From an uncultured Acinetobacter sp. (GTDB lineage Bacteria > Pseudomonadota > Gammaproteobacteria > Pseudomonadales > Moraxellaceae): a DNA stretch of 64,000 nucleotides. Under the pieces are notes generated by a model. That model saw only the letters and a list, made by a program, of their open reading frames with translations, did no database searches and was not told the DNA's origin. The number at the start of each line of letters is the position of its first letter. The stretch's first letter is position 1. The stretch lies in the NCBI RefSeq assembly GCF_947493735.1, contig NZ_CANLSL010000002.1, positions 62,001-126,000 on the forward strand, in the 5' to 3' direction. Positions 8,415 through 17,269 of this stretch are shown here, piece by piece. Made by a program: the position numbers and the translations under genes.

Positions 8415-10085
8415 ATGCAAAACCCAGCACAGCAAGTTCGTAATAAGCTGCTCAACACCTATATTTCACGCTATTTGCTATGGTATTTCTGCATTGCCAG
8501 TAGCCTTTTTCTTGGCTATGTCATTTTGCTAGATAAACGCCATTATCTGAATTATTTTTTTGCCGATAGTGTACTCAATAGCTTGTTCGTGATCGCCACA
8601 TTACTTAGCCTATTGGGCTTATATGATGTACTTCAGCGCAATCACAGTATTTTGCGCAACTATCCGATCATGGGGCATTTTCGCTTTATTTTTGAATATT
8701 TTCGCCCTGAGATTCGTCAGTATTTTATTGAAGGCGACCGTGATGCGTTGCCATTTTCCAGAATGCAGCGCAATCTCGTCTATCAACGGGCAAAAAATCA
8801 AAATGCCGATAAACCGTTTGGCTCAATCATTGATGCCTATGAAGATGATTACCGCTTTATGGCACATTCTCTTAGCCCGAAAACGCCCAGCGACCACAAT
8901 ACTTTTCGCATCACCATCGGTAATTCCCAATGCGCACAGCCCTATTCCGCTTCGATCATGAATATATCAGCGATGAGCTTTGGTAGCCTGAGTGCCAATG
9001 CCATTCGAGCACTCAATGCTGGGGCAAAACTAGGCAATTTTTACCATGACACAGGTGAAGGCAGTATTAGTCCCTATCATCTGGAAAATGGTGGTGATTT
9101 GGTTTGGCAAATTGCCAGTGGCTATTTTGGCTGTCGAACGTCAGATGGCAAATTTGATCCTGAAAAATTCAAGCATCAAGCCAAACTGCCACAAGTAAAA
9201 ATGATCGAAATCAAACTCTCACAAGGCGCAAAACCAGGACATGGCGGGATTTTACCCAAGCATAAAATCAGTGAAGAAATTTCGCAAATCCGTGGTGTAC
9301 CTCGTGATCGTGATTGTATTTCACCGCCTGCGCACTCTGCCTTTCATACCCCACTTGAGCTGATGGATTTTATTCAGCAACTTCGCACATTGTCGCATGG
9401 CAAACCTGTAGGGATTAAGCTCTGCATTGGTCAGCCGTGGCAATTTATGGGCATTGTCAAAGCCATGCTCGAAAAACAAATTTTTCCTGATTTCATCGTG
9501 GTGGATGGTAGCGAGGGTGGTACGGGTGCTGCGCCGATTGAGTTTAGTGATCATATCGGTACGCCGCTACGTGAAGGCTTATTGTTTGTACACAATACCC
9601 TTGTTGGCGCAGGTATTCGTGACCGCATCAAAATCGGTGCAAGTGGTAAGATTATCAGTGCCTTTGATATTGCCAGCACCATTGCACTTGGTGCAGATTG
9701 GATCAATTGCGCTCGTGGCTTTATGTTTGCTGTGGGTTGTATACAGGCGCAGAGCTGTCATACCAACCAATGCCCTGTCGGTATTGCCACACAAGATAAG
9801 CAACGCCAATCTGCGCTGAATGTCGATCTGAAATCAACCCGTGTCGCCAACTTCCATCACAATACATTGCATGCGCTTGCCGAGATGATTGCTGCTGTTG
9901 GCTTAGCGCACCCACGTGATATCGAAGCACATCATCTGGTACAACGTGTCAATCACAATGAAATCAAAAACTTTGCGCAAATTTATTTCTTTTTAAAGAA
10001 AAATGCTTTGCTTCAAGCCAATTTAGATGATGAAGAGAACTTTTATTATCGGATTTGGAATATGGCAACTGCCGAACGATTTTAA
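8415..10085 (+). CDS. Membrane-anchored FMN-binding glutamate-synthase-like protein
   Basis: A 556-residue protein with two hydrophobic segments near the N-terminus (about 18-38 and 46-66), followed by the FMN-binding barrel of the glutamate synthase large subunit. Visible marks are MNISAMSFGSLSANA, the GEGSISPYH and KPGHGGILP loops, VVDGSEGGTGAAP, and a cysteine cluster CIQAQSCHTNQC of the kind that holds the 3Fe-4S centre in GltB. It lacks the N-terminal amidotransferase and C-terminal domains of true GltB, so it probably does not use glutamine directly. Members of this family are common but their physiological substrate is not established. AAGGA at 8399 precedes the ATG. It stands alone between oppositely oriented genes. 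Confidence 0.85.
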   Translation: MQNPAQQVRNKLLNTYISRYLLWYFCIASSLFLGYVILLDKRHYLNYFFADSVLNSLFVIATLLSLLGLYDVLQRNHSILRNYPIMGHFRFIFEYFRPEIRQYFIEGDRDALPFSRMQRNLVYQRAKNQNADKPFGSIIDAYEDDYRFMAHSLSPKTPSDHNTFRITIGNSQCAQPYSASIMNISAMSFGSLSANAIRALNAGAKLGNFYHDTGEGSISPYHLENGGDLVWQIASGYFGCRTSDGKFDPEKFKHQAKLPQVKMIEIKLSQGAKPGHGGILPKHKISEEISQIRGVPRDRDCISPPAHSAFHTPLELMDFIQQLRTLSHGKPVGIKLCIGQPWQFMGIVKAMLEKQIFPDFIVVDGSEGGTGAAPIEFSDHIGTPLREGLLFVHNTLVGAGIRDRIKIGASGKIISAFDIASTIALGADWINCARGFMFAVGCIQAQSCHTNQCPVGIATQDKQRQSALNVDLKSTRVANFHHNTLHALAEMIAAVGLAHPRDIEAHHLVQRVNHNEIKNFAQIYFFLKKNALLQANLDDEENFYYRIWNMATAERF

Positions 10086-10178
10086 TGTCTCATTTGTTTT
10101 GATATTTTCGTGTGGCATTGTGCTTTAGGTTTTTAGCGAACAACCTATAGCACAAACCAGAGTTGGTTATATAAGCAT

Positions 10179-10206
10179 AAAAAAACGAGCCGAAGCTCGT
10201 TTTTTT
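10179..10206. terminator. Bidirectional rho-independent terminator
   Basis: AAAAAAACGAGC, loop CGAA, GCTCGTTTTTT: a stem flanked by an A-run and a T-run, so it can stop both the rightward GltB-like gene and the leftward carO gene that converge here. Confidence 0.92.
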
Positions 10207-10248
10207 GATCATGCTACAAGGTAGCAATCTCAATTAGAAGCAACTCAA

Positions 10249-10941
10249 TTAGAAGCGGTAAGTTACGCCCAATTTTGCAACTGGTAACCACTCATATTTG
10301 TCATCGTTACGCACATTATCGATGTGGTCACGAACTGCTTCGATATCTTCCCAATCACCGCCAGTTGCACGGACATTAGATACAGTTGGGTTACCTGTGT
10401 AGTATGCACCAACTTCACCGAATACACCCCAACGATTCGTGATCGCAGGAGAGAAACCTAAACCTAGGTACGGTGCGATTTTGCTATCGTAGTCTAAATC
10501 ATAGCTTAGAGTTGAAAGACCAGTATCTTCACCTTCGATACGGATTTCACCACCGTCTGCACGTGCACCCAACTCATAAGTTTGATCGATATAACCAACA
10601 CCAGCCGCTACATAGAACCAGTTTGCCCAAGGACGGATCTCAGCGTTTAAATAAGTCAAGTTATTTTCCATGTCAACATCATAGTTCACATCGTCAACTT
10701 CAACATCATCAGACCAAGAGATGTCACCACCGTTGTAACCTAAAGTCACGCCAACGTATGGGTTCGGGCTCCAAGAGATCGCACCACCATAACCAGTCGT
10801 ACCAACTTCAGCACGAACAGCAGCAGGTTTAAACGTAGAAAAAGTCGCTATACCGTCCTCAGTCACTACTTTCTCATCAGCGAATGCGAAAGTTGCAGTA
10901 CCAGCCAAAGCGGTTACAGCTAAAATTTTAAACATTTTCAT
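10249..10941 (-). CDS. carO: CarO-family outer-membrane beta-barrel protein
   Basis: A 230-residue protein with a signal peptide ending FAFA before DEKVV. The frame opens earlier with TTG at 10956, but GAGGAG at 10955-10950 sits seven bases before the ATG at 10941, so that start is chosen. Blocks typical of the Acinetobacter CarO channel are plain: RAEVGTTGYGGA, NPYVGVTLGYNGGDISW, LNAEIRPW, a WGVFGEVGAYYTGNP stretch, a DDKYEWLPVAKLGV block, and a terminal aromatic residue. CarO is an eight-stranded barrel linked to uptake of basic amino acids such as ornithine and, in A. baumannii, to carbapenem susceptibility when lost. Transport role here is inferred from the family. Confidence 0.88.
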   Translation of the reverse strand: MKMFKILAVTALAGTATFAFADEKVVTEDGIATFSTFKPAAVRAEVGTTGYGGAISWSPNPYVGVTLGYNGGDISWSDDVEVDDVNYDVDMENNLTYLNAEIRPWANWFYVAAGVGYIDQTYELGARADGGEIRIEGEDTGLSTLSYDLDYDSKIAPYLGLGFSPAITNRWGVFGEVGAYYTGNPTVSNVRATGGDWEDIEAVRDHIDNVRNDDKYEWLPVAKLGVTYRF

Positions 10942-11183
10942 ATTTACACTCCTCAAATACTCAAACGAAAAGGGTTGTTTGAAATTGTGTTCATTTTCAC
11001 AAATTAGTTACATTATTGGAAGGGGTTTTCTGTTTGGTTTTGTAATCTTTTGAAACATTTATTTTAATATTATGTGTATATTGTAATTATTTTCCACGCT
11101 TACTTTTAGACTATGCCATTTTTATGCCTTGGTGTACACTATTGCCCATCTTATTTTGTGTCCATTTATTTAGGGAAATCGCC

Positions 11184-12005
11184 ATGTCGCAACTTGCCAG
11201 CATTATTGAACAAGCCTTTGAAGATCGTGCCAACTTATCCAGCACAGACTGCCCTGCTGAAATTCGTGAAGCCGTTGAGCAAGCGCTTGCAGGTCTGGAC
11301 AATGGGAGCTTGCGTGTTGCTGAAAAGCAAAATGGTGAATGGGTTGTCAATCAATGGCTAAAAAAAGCGGTATTGCTTTCTTTCAAACTAAACGATAACA
11401 AGCCAATCGAATCTTGTGATCTGCAATTCTATGACAAAGTGGATACCAAGTTTAAAGGTTGGACAGAAGCACAATTTCAACAAGCAGGTGTACGTGTAGT
11501 CCCACCTGCTGTCGCTCGTAAAGGCTCATTCCAAGCTAAGAATGTCGTATTGATGCCTTCTTATGTCAATATTGGTGCTTATGTTGATGAAGGCACTATG
11601 GTTGATACTTGGGCAACTGTAGGCTCATGTGCGCAAATTGGTAAAAATGTACATTTATCAGGTGGTGTAGGTATCGGTGGTGTACTTGAGCCACTACAAG
11701 CTAATCCAACTATTATTGAAGACAATTGCTTTATTGGTGCGCGTTCTGAAATCGTTGAAGGTGTAATCGTTGAAGAAGGTTCAGTGATTTCAATGGGGGT
11801 TTATATCGGTCAATCTACTCGTATCTATGACCGTGAAACTGGCGAAATCCACTATGGTCGTGTACCTGCTGGATCAGTTGTTGTTTCTGGTAGCTTGCCG
11901 TCAAAATGCGGTACGTATAGCTTATATGCTGCAATCATCGTGAAGAAGGTAGATGCGCAAACACGTGCCAAAACCAGCTTGAATGATTTATTACGTGCTG
12001 ATTAA
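11184..12005 (+). CDS. dapD: Tetrahydrodipicolinate N-succinyltransferase
   Basis: A 273-residue hexapeptide-repeat acyltransferase of the succinylase branch of lysine and diaminopimelate synthesis. It transfers succinyl from succinyl-CoA to tetrahydrodipicolinate. The open frame reaches upstream to 11124, but AGGGA at 11172-11176 lies seven bases before ATG 11184, giving [15 protein letters not shown], the family's usual start and length. The left-handed helix region shows [31 protein letters not shown] and [14 protein letters not shown] turns, and the C-terminal domain is intact. A strong terminator follows 30 bases after the stop. Confidence 0.95.
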   Translation: MSQLASIIEQAFEDRANLSSTDCPAEIREAVEQALAGLDNGSLRVAEKQNGEWVVNQWLKKAVLLSFKLNDNKPIESCDLQFYDKVDTKFKGWTEAQFQQAGVRVVPPAVARKGSFQAKNVVLMPSYVNIGAYVDEGTMVDTWATVGSCAQIGKNVHLSGGVGIGGVLEPLQANPTIIEDNCFIGARSEIVEGVIVEEGSVISMGVYIGQSTRIYDRETGEIHYGRVPAGSVVVSGSLPSKCGTYSLYAAIIVKKVDAQTRAKTSLNDLLRAD

Positions 12006-12034
12006 ATTCAGCATAATCTAGCAAGATTAACGAC

Positions 12035-12066
12035 AAAATAGCCAGTTTGATACTGGCTATTTTTTT
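12035..12066 (+). terminator. dapD terminator
   Basis: AAAATAGCCAGT, loop TTGAT, ACTGGCTATTTTTTT: a ten-pair stem with a T-run 30 bases after the dapD stop. Confidence 0.92.
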
Positions 12067-12122
12067 GAACACGTTATTCAATGTAAAAAAATTTATCTAA
12101 AAGTAAAATCTATCTCAGTGCA

Positions 12123-12290
12123 TTAGATAAGCACACAGAATAAATAAAACACACTAAGCCCCATCAGCATCGTCAAAGCAAAATAAACAAGCCATTTCGG
12201 ACGATATATCAGAATATAAATCATCAGTCAAGTCATCAATGTTGCTATGCCAAACCAAGATGCAATACCAATAGCGACGTTCGATGCCAA
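12123..12290 (-). pseudogene. Remnant of a small membrane-protein gene
   Basis: Read leftward from a TTG at 12290, this frame encodes two hydrophobic stretches (ASNVAIGIASWFGIATLM and KWLVYFALTMLMGLSVFYLF) separated by an in-frame TGA at 12228-12230, ending in TAA at 12123. Another stop lies just upstream of 12290. The composition suggests a two-helix fragment of a larger membrane protein, but I cannot name the family. With the adjacent RecX-like fragment, this looks like a graveyard between dapD and the tRNA. Confidence 0.35.
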
Positions 12291-12401
12291 TTAGGTAATA
12301 CACAAGACCAAGATCTGATCTCTGGACTCAAAAAACTACTCCTCTCTCGTGGCTATACTCGCAAAGAGATTCAGCAAGTGATTCAGCCAAATCCACATTA
12401 A
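12288..12401 (+). pseudogene. Probable C-terminal fragment of recX
   Basis: A rightward frame ends LKKLLLSRGYTRKEIQQVI before a TAA at 12399-12401. The FLLxRGYxxxxIQ pattern is the last helix motif of RecX, the RecA inhibitor. Only about 37 codons read through, there is no start codon with a ribosome site, and the upstream two thirds of RecX is missing. It is more likely a relic than a gene. The match rests on one short motif. Confidence 0.35.
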
Positions 12402-12471
12402 TCTAGACGATTCATGTGCTAAAAAATGAAGCTTATTGCGTCTTTTTTTATTTTTGGTAAATACAGATAAT

Positions 12472-12508
12472 AAAAAAGACTGATCAGCATAACTCATCAG
12501 TCTTTTTA
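12472..12508 (-). terminator. Terminator downstream of tRNA-Val
   Basis: AAAAAAGACTGAT ... ATCAGTCTTTTT forms a stem with A- and T-runs six bases beyond the tRNA 3' end, suitable for the leftward tRNA transcript. Confidence 0.85.
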
Positions 12509-12513
12509 AAACT

Positions 12514-12590
12514 TGGTAGGCATATCCAGACTCGAACTGGAGACCTCTACGATGTCAACGTAGCGCTCTAACCAACTGAGCTATACGCCT
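12514..12590 (-). tRNA. tRNA-Val (anticodon GAC)
   Basis: 77 nt including an encoded CCA (12514-12516). Acceptor AGGCGTA pairs with TATGCCT with one G-U; the anticodon loop is TTGACAT, giving GAC; the T-loop is TTCGAGT. D-arm AGCTCAGTTGGTTAGAGC is standard. No mismatch in the arms. Confidence 0.96.
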
Positions 12591-12637
12591 AAGTGATGCG
12601 AATAATAGCACTATTGCCTAGATAGACAAGTGTTTTT

Positions 12638-14833
12638 TTAGCTTTTTGGTGTGATTGTATATTTCGCCAACAACTGTATCAGTTCGTTCAACTCATCTTC
12701 ATTGAGCGTAGCAATATATATATGTTGCGTATATCGCTGAATCATTTCATTAAGCTGTTGCTGTTCTGATAAGCGTAGATTGGTTTGATTATCAAGTTGT
12801 ATTCGTTGCAACCACGTCAGGACTGGCTCATTCGGCTGACGATTCAATCCATTTTTTTGCAATCGCTTAGAGAGGTTTTCTAGCGCTTGATCGAGCTTGG
12901 AACGTTTCACTTTTTGCTGACGAGATAACCACCACACCACCAAGCCAATTGCCGTGATCAATGCCACAATGAGTACAATCAACTGCTCAGACAGATTATC
13001 AATGGAAAATTTCTTTAGCCAATCTCGTTGTGTGCCTTGATCGAAGCCCACCACTTTGCTTTGCCATTGATAGCTAGCATAATCCATCCAAATCCGTGCT
13101 TGCATGAGCAGGTTGCTTGAGCCTGACCAATTACTCAGTGCACTATCACCAAATATAGTATCATTTTGATTGGCATAGTCTTGCATGCCGAGATTAACCC
13201 GATCAGGCGCAATCGCAGCAGTCGGGTCAATACGCACCCAACCTTCACCTGCAAACCACACTTCCGTCCACGCATGCGCATCGAGCTGACGCACTTCCCA
13301 CGACGCACCATCAGGCGCAGATTTCCCGCCTTGATAGCCCACCACAACACGTGCAGGAATACCGACCATGCGCATCAAATTGGTGTACGCAGAAGCATAA
13401 TGTTCACAAAAACCTGCTCGAGTACGAAACAGAAAATCGTCAATGCGCTCATCACCAAGCAATGGTGGTGATAAGGTATAGCTGAAATTGTTAGTGCGAA
13501 TCCAAGTCAACACCGCATTGGCATAGCGCTTCGGATCATTACCTTGTTGTTGAAACAGTTGCTGTGCAAAGGCCAAAGTTTGGGTATTTCGCCCCTCTGG
13601 CATGGTTAAACTATACTGACGAGTTAGGTCATCCAACATTACATTGGCACGTGGTTTTGGCAGAATATAAGCAAGATCAAACTGCTCTCGACGAGCAATT
13701 TCTCCAAATGATTGAATACTCAAATCGGGCTTCATGCGCAGTGGAAACTGGGACACACTATGATCAAGGCTATACACCCAACGCTGAAATGTCGGTTCTA
13801 AGATCAGTTGATATTTGGCAAGTTGTGCACTTTGACCGTTAGGAATTTGATACCAATTGGGAATTTGCCAAGTGGACTGACCACGCTCAGGTAACACGCC
13901 ATAGTTATAACGTGTCATTCGACTGGGTGTCCAAGTCGTGCCATCATAATCATCCAGTACCATCGCACGCCAATACAGATTGCTTGGTGTTGGCATTTGA
14001 TTTGGATCATCAAAAACCACTCGAAACGCCAAAGCATTGGACTGACTCAGATTGGCAATATCACCTGGTGACATACTGTCGCTGACGCCAGTTGTCGCCT
14101 GCTTATTATTGGTCGGCATACTCCACAGCGGTGGAAACCGTGGAAAAAATAAGAACAACATCACCATGATCGGCGCAGCAAACACCAATAATTTAAACAC
14201 GGTTTTAAAGGCATGTTGCCTGAGTTGCTTGACGGACACGTCTTGTACCAACACTTCTTCATAAGCACTGTGATAGCTTTGCAGCTGATACATGCCATAG
14301 AAACATTGGAAAATCGCAATCAGCACCGCAATAGTGGTAAAAATACCCTGACCATATAAAAATGCCGCCGCCGCAACAAACAAAGCGAAATTAAACTGAA
14401 TAATGCCATCACGATAATTTTTCAGTTCAAAACCTTTGCCCAACAGAATCAAAGCTAAAGCTGCACAACCTGCATCGACACCGACAAAAGTGCGATACTG
14501 GGCAAAAATTATCACTAAACCTGCAATCACCACAGCATATTGCAATAACTTCGCACTTAAGCCCTTTTGTGCCTGTACAATCGTCCCTTTTTTAAAAATT
14601 TGCCATTGCCAAAGCGCCAATACCAATAGCATTAAAACCGTCTGTGCAATCGGTAAATAATAGAAATGTGGTAATAGCACCAGAAAGGTGGCGAGCAATA
14701 AGGATTGATAATTATTTTGGCTGAGCGAGCTATAAGCAATCGCTTGACGTACATTTTCGCTGTGCTGATTTTCTATTGCAGTTTCAACTTGATCGACACT
14801 GTTTTTCTTTGCCTTGAAAATTCTCATGATCAA
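12638..14833 (-). CDS. TgpA-type membrane transglutaminase-like protein (DUF3488)
   Basis: A 731-residue inner-membrane protein with about six N-terminal helices (residues 40-245), a periplasmic transglutaminase-like domain, one further helix at about 610-635 and a charged cytoplasmic tail. The triad is in place: Cys in GFCEHYASAYTN, His in DAHAWTEVWF, Asp in WVRIDPTAA. The related P. aeruginosa TgpA is essential and periplasmic; its substrate is uncertain. It overlaps the DUF58 gene by four bases and lies third in the leftward set MoxR, DUF58, TgpA, an arrangement widely conserved and thought to be a chaperone-ATPase module acting on envelope proteins. Confidence 0.88.
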   Translation of the reverse strand: MIMRIFKAKKNSVDQVETAIENQHSENVRQAIAYSSLSQNNYQSLLLATFLVLLPHFYYLPIAQTVLMLLVLALWQWQIFKKGTIVQAQKGLSAKLLQYAVVIAGLVIIFAQYRTFVGVDAGCAALALILLGKGFELKNYRDGIIQFNFALFVAAAAFLYGQGIFTTIAVLIAIFQCFYGMYQLQSYHSAYEEVLVQDVSVKQLRQHAFKTVFKLLVFAAPIMVMLFLFFPRFPPLWSMPTNNKQATTGVSDSMSPGDIANLSQSNALAFRVVFDDPNQMPTPSNLYWRAMVLDDYDGTTWTPSRMTRYNYGVLPERGQSTWQIPNWYQIPNGQSAQLAKYQLILEPTFQRWVYSLDHSVSQFPLRMKPDLSIQSFGEIARREQFDLAYILPKPRANVMLDDLTRQYSLTMPEGRNTQTLAFAQQLFQQQGNDPKRYANAVLTWIRTNNFSYTLSPPLLGDERIDDFLFRTRAGFCEHYASAYTNLMRMVGIPARVVVGYQGGKSAPDGASWEVRQLDAHAWTEVWFAGEGWVRIDPTAAIAPDRVNLGMQDYANQNDTIFGDSALSNWSGSSNLLMQARIWMDYASYQWQSKVVGFDQGTQRDWLKKFSIDNLSEQLIVLIVALITAIGLVVWWLSRQQKVKRSKLDQALENLSKRLQKNGLNRQPNEPVLTWLQRIQLDNQTNLRLSEQQQLNEMIQRYTQHIYIATLNEDELNELIQLLAKYTITPKS

Positions 14834-15750
14834 GGCTCCTGTGCAAGCATCAATTTGGCTTGATGAAAATGCTGTTCACCGATTCCAAGCGGAAGCTGAG
14901 TTGACGGTAATTGCAAAGAAAATGCCATATGTTGGTCAAAAGCTTGTTGTACCAAGTACATGAGTTGAGCTAATTTTTCTTCATGTAATGACAGTGTCAT
15001 TTGAACGTAATTAAAATCCAGTTGCTGATGTTGATACTGTTCAAAAGTTTTCACCAACAAACCTCGTCCTTTGGCGTATTGTTGCCAAGCAATCCGATTT
15101 AACGCATCACCTGATTGAAACTCTCGCAAATGACTAAAGTCTTCATTACCAAGTTGTTCACGTCTATTTTGCTGACGCAAACCGTAATGTTGTAAATCAA
15201 CTTCGATCGGTGCAGGTGCAATCCAAATCTCTTGCTTCGGAAAGACATAGCTCCACGCTTTGATGATGCCAAAAGGATAAACACTAAAAAAATCAAAGCG
15301 CTCTAAACGATGCAAACCACGTTGTAGCGGTATGTCGGTAAATTGCACCACCATCGGCGACTTAAGTACCGTAATTTTCTTAGCGACATTTTGAAACTGA
15401 CAACGTAAATGCAGATGAATTTGATTTTTTGCAGGTCGAAATTGAAATTTTAAAGTTAAAGGTTGCCCAACTTGCCCAAGCTGTTCCACTTCCAAATCAA
15501 TGCTTAAACCATAGAGCTGACGAAATGCTAAATAAAAACTCAGCACTAAAACCCCAGTGAGTAAAAAGCACAATGCCAAAATCAAGTTATTGGCATAATT
15601 TACCCCAGCGATAAAAGTAATGATCAACAACACTAAAAACAGATAACCTTCCCGATTGAAAAACACAAACACGTCATTTTGCTTGAGCGTACGTTGTTCA
15701 GTCAGCTGAAAGCGTCTGCCAATCCATTTTTGCCATCGTTTTTTAATCAT
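14830..15750 (-). CDS. DUF58 family protein
   Basis: 306 residues, with two hydrophobic helices at about 32-75 and then the DUF58 body with a vWA-like C-terminal part. The family signature region reads HLREFQSGDALNRIAWQQYA, followed by KGRGLLVKTFEQ. DUF58 proteins accompany MoxR ATPases and are presumed clients or adaptors with a von-Willebrand-type fold. ATGA overlap with the downstream transglutaminase gene and a 46-base gap from the MoxR gene make a three-gene operon. Confidence 0.87.
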   Translation of the reverse strand: MIKKRWQKWIGRRFQLTEQRTLKQNDVFVFFNREGYLFLVLLIITFIAGVNYANNLILALCFLLTGVLVLSFYLAFRQLYGLSIDLEVEQLGQVGQPLTLKFQFRPAKNQIHLHLRCQFQNVAKKITVLKSPMVVQFTDIPLQRGLHRLERFDFFSVYPFGIIKAWSYVFPKQEIWIAPAPIEVDLQHYGLRQQNRREQLGNEDFSHLREFQSGDALNRIAWQQYAKGRGLLVKTFEQYQHQQLDFNYVQMTLSLHEEKLAQLMYLVQQAFDQHMAFSLQLPSTQLPLGIGEQHFHQAKLMLAQEP

Positions 15751-15796
15751 ATTTGGTCATCGTCAATCAAGATTTGCGTTGAATTTTTTAAATTTT

Positions 15797-16792
15797 TTAT
15801 AGTTCAATCGTCAGCAAAGCCTGTTTTAAATCCTGCTCCGACAGATGAATCCGATGCGCCACCACCGAGGGAAACACCGCCTGCACATCTTCATGAATCA
15901 CATAGCCTCTCCCCTGTATCAGCGCATAGGCTTGTGTGGCACGCTTGAGTGCCAACAAACCACGAGTCGATAATCCAGTGACTTTACTACGAGTCCATGC
16001 GGTGAGTCGTTGTAAATAATCCAAAATCGCATCCGATAAAATCACTTGTTCACGTAAAGCCTGCAAACGTAGCACATCATCTTGAGAGAGCACGGGATCA
16101 ATCTGATCAAGCAATTTACGGCGATCTTCACCACGTAATAATGCCCGCTCCGCCTCTGCTGAAGGATACCCCATCGACAGTCGTATCAAGAAGCGATCAA
16201 GTTGTGACTCAGGCAAAGGATACGTCCCCGATTGTTGCAGCGGATTTTGTGTGGCAATCACCCAAAATGGTTGTGGTAACTGATGACGCACACCTTCAAT
16301 CGACACCATACCTTCCTCCATTGCCTCAAGTAGCGCACTTTGCGTTTTTGGACTACTACGGTTGATCTCATCGGCAAGCAAAATCTGACTAAAAATTGCA
16401 CCTTGATTAAATTCAAATTGAGATTTTTCAGGATGGAAAATATTTGAGCCTAAAATATCACTTGGCAATAAATCATTGGTGAATTGAATGCGTTGATAAT
16501 GCAGTCCTGATAAAGTCGCCAGGGCATGTGCCAAGGTGGTTTTACCCAGTCCTGGAATATCCTCAAACAATAGATGCCCTTCTGCGAGGAGGCAACATAC
16601 AGCCAATTTGATTTGTTCAGGTTTATCCAAAACCACTTGGTTGAGTTGATCAAGATATTGCTCAAGTTTAGGGAAAATCTCGGTAAGCTGTGCTTGGTGT
16701 TCAGCCAAGTTTTCTGTGGTCTGCGCTGAATCTAACTGATGATTTGTATCTACAGATTGCATATTATCCAATTTATTTTTTGACCACAGCAT
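15797..16792 (-). CDS. MoxR-family AAA+ ATPase
   Basis: 331 residues. Walker A is in FEDIPGLGKTTLAHAL, Walker B in ILLADEINRSSPKTQSALLEAMEEG-like order (LLADEINR), sensor 1 in VIATQNP, and an arginine-finger-bearing LDRFLIRLSMGYP. The C-terminal winged region has GLSTRGLLALKRA. The first 20 residues are polar and variable. AGGGA lies five bases before the ATG at 16792. It heads the operon with the DUF58 and TgpA genes and is expected to act as the chaperone ATPase of that module. Confidence 0.92.
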   Translation of the reverse strand: MLWSKNKLDNMQSVDTNHQLDSAQTTENLAEHQAQLTEIFPKLEQYLDQLNQVVLDKPEQIKLAVCCLLAEGHLLFEDIPGLGKTTLAHALATLSGLHYQRIQFTNDLLPSDILGSNIFHPEKSQFEFNQGAIFSQILLADEINRSSPKTQSALLEAMEEGMVSIEGVRHQLPQPFWVIATQNPLQQSGTYPLPESQLDRFLIRLSMGYPSAEAERALLRGEDRRKLLDQIDPVLSQDDVLRLQALREQVILSDAILDYLQRLTAWTRSKVTGLSTRGLLALKRATQAYALIQGRGYVIHEDVQAVFPSVVAHRIHLSEQDLKQALLTIEL

Positions 16793-16948
16793 AGCTATCC
16801 CTGAATGTTTTTTAAATCATAAAAAAAAGCGTGCCTCTCAACACAGTGCAATACAACACACTTGATATTAAGAGTACACGATTTAGTGATTGCAATGTGA
16901 TCTTTACCGTGAAAAATCGTTGCAAATTTTGATCTTACACAACACGTC

Positions 16949-17269
16949 TTAGCACGGACATTTCTTCATATTGCCTGCTTTAGATGGATAGCGCGCATCC
17001 ACACAGTAACGAAAGAATGTTTTTTCATCCATGGCTTCAAGATCGGGATGATGCTCACGCATATGCGCAACATACGCCTGATAATCAGGCACGCCAACCA
17101 TTAGCCGAAAACTCTGCTGAAGTCGTTGCCACATCTCTGCGATTCTCGACCAATTTTTAGGTGAAAGTAGCAGGCGCCTTTGCGACAAGATGGTAAATTT
17201 AATAATGCGTACCATCACACTTTTGCCGTTTCGAAACAGTTTTAAATTGAATGGTTTGATTTGCATCAT
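16949..17269 (-). CDS. YbdD/YjiX-family small protein (CstA partner)
   Basis: The C-terminal 60 residues match the YbdD family: FRLMVGVPDYQAYVAHM, EHHPD, then FFRYCVDARYPSK and a terminal Cys pair. Usual members are about 65 residues; here the frame from ATG 17269 gives 106, adding about 45 basic residues. That start overlaps the cstA stop (TGATG) and has AAAGGA five bases upstream, so the longer form is favoured; an internal ATG at 17134 would give the usual length but lacks a good ribosome site. YbdD-type proteins are needed for CstA-type pyruvate uptake in E. coli. Confidence 0.85.
   Translation of the reverse strand: MMQIKPFNLKLFRNGKSVMVRIIKFTILSQRRLLLSPKNWSRIAEMWQRLQQSFRLMVGVPDYQAYVAHMREHHPDLEAMDEKTFFRYCVDARYPSKAGNMKKCPC

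Noticed and set aside
12228..12230. In-frame TGA as possible selenocysteine codon
   Set aside because: The frame is a short hydrophobic remnant with another stop just upstream, no SECIS-like hairpin and no selenoprotein family.
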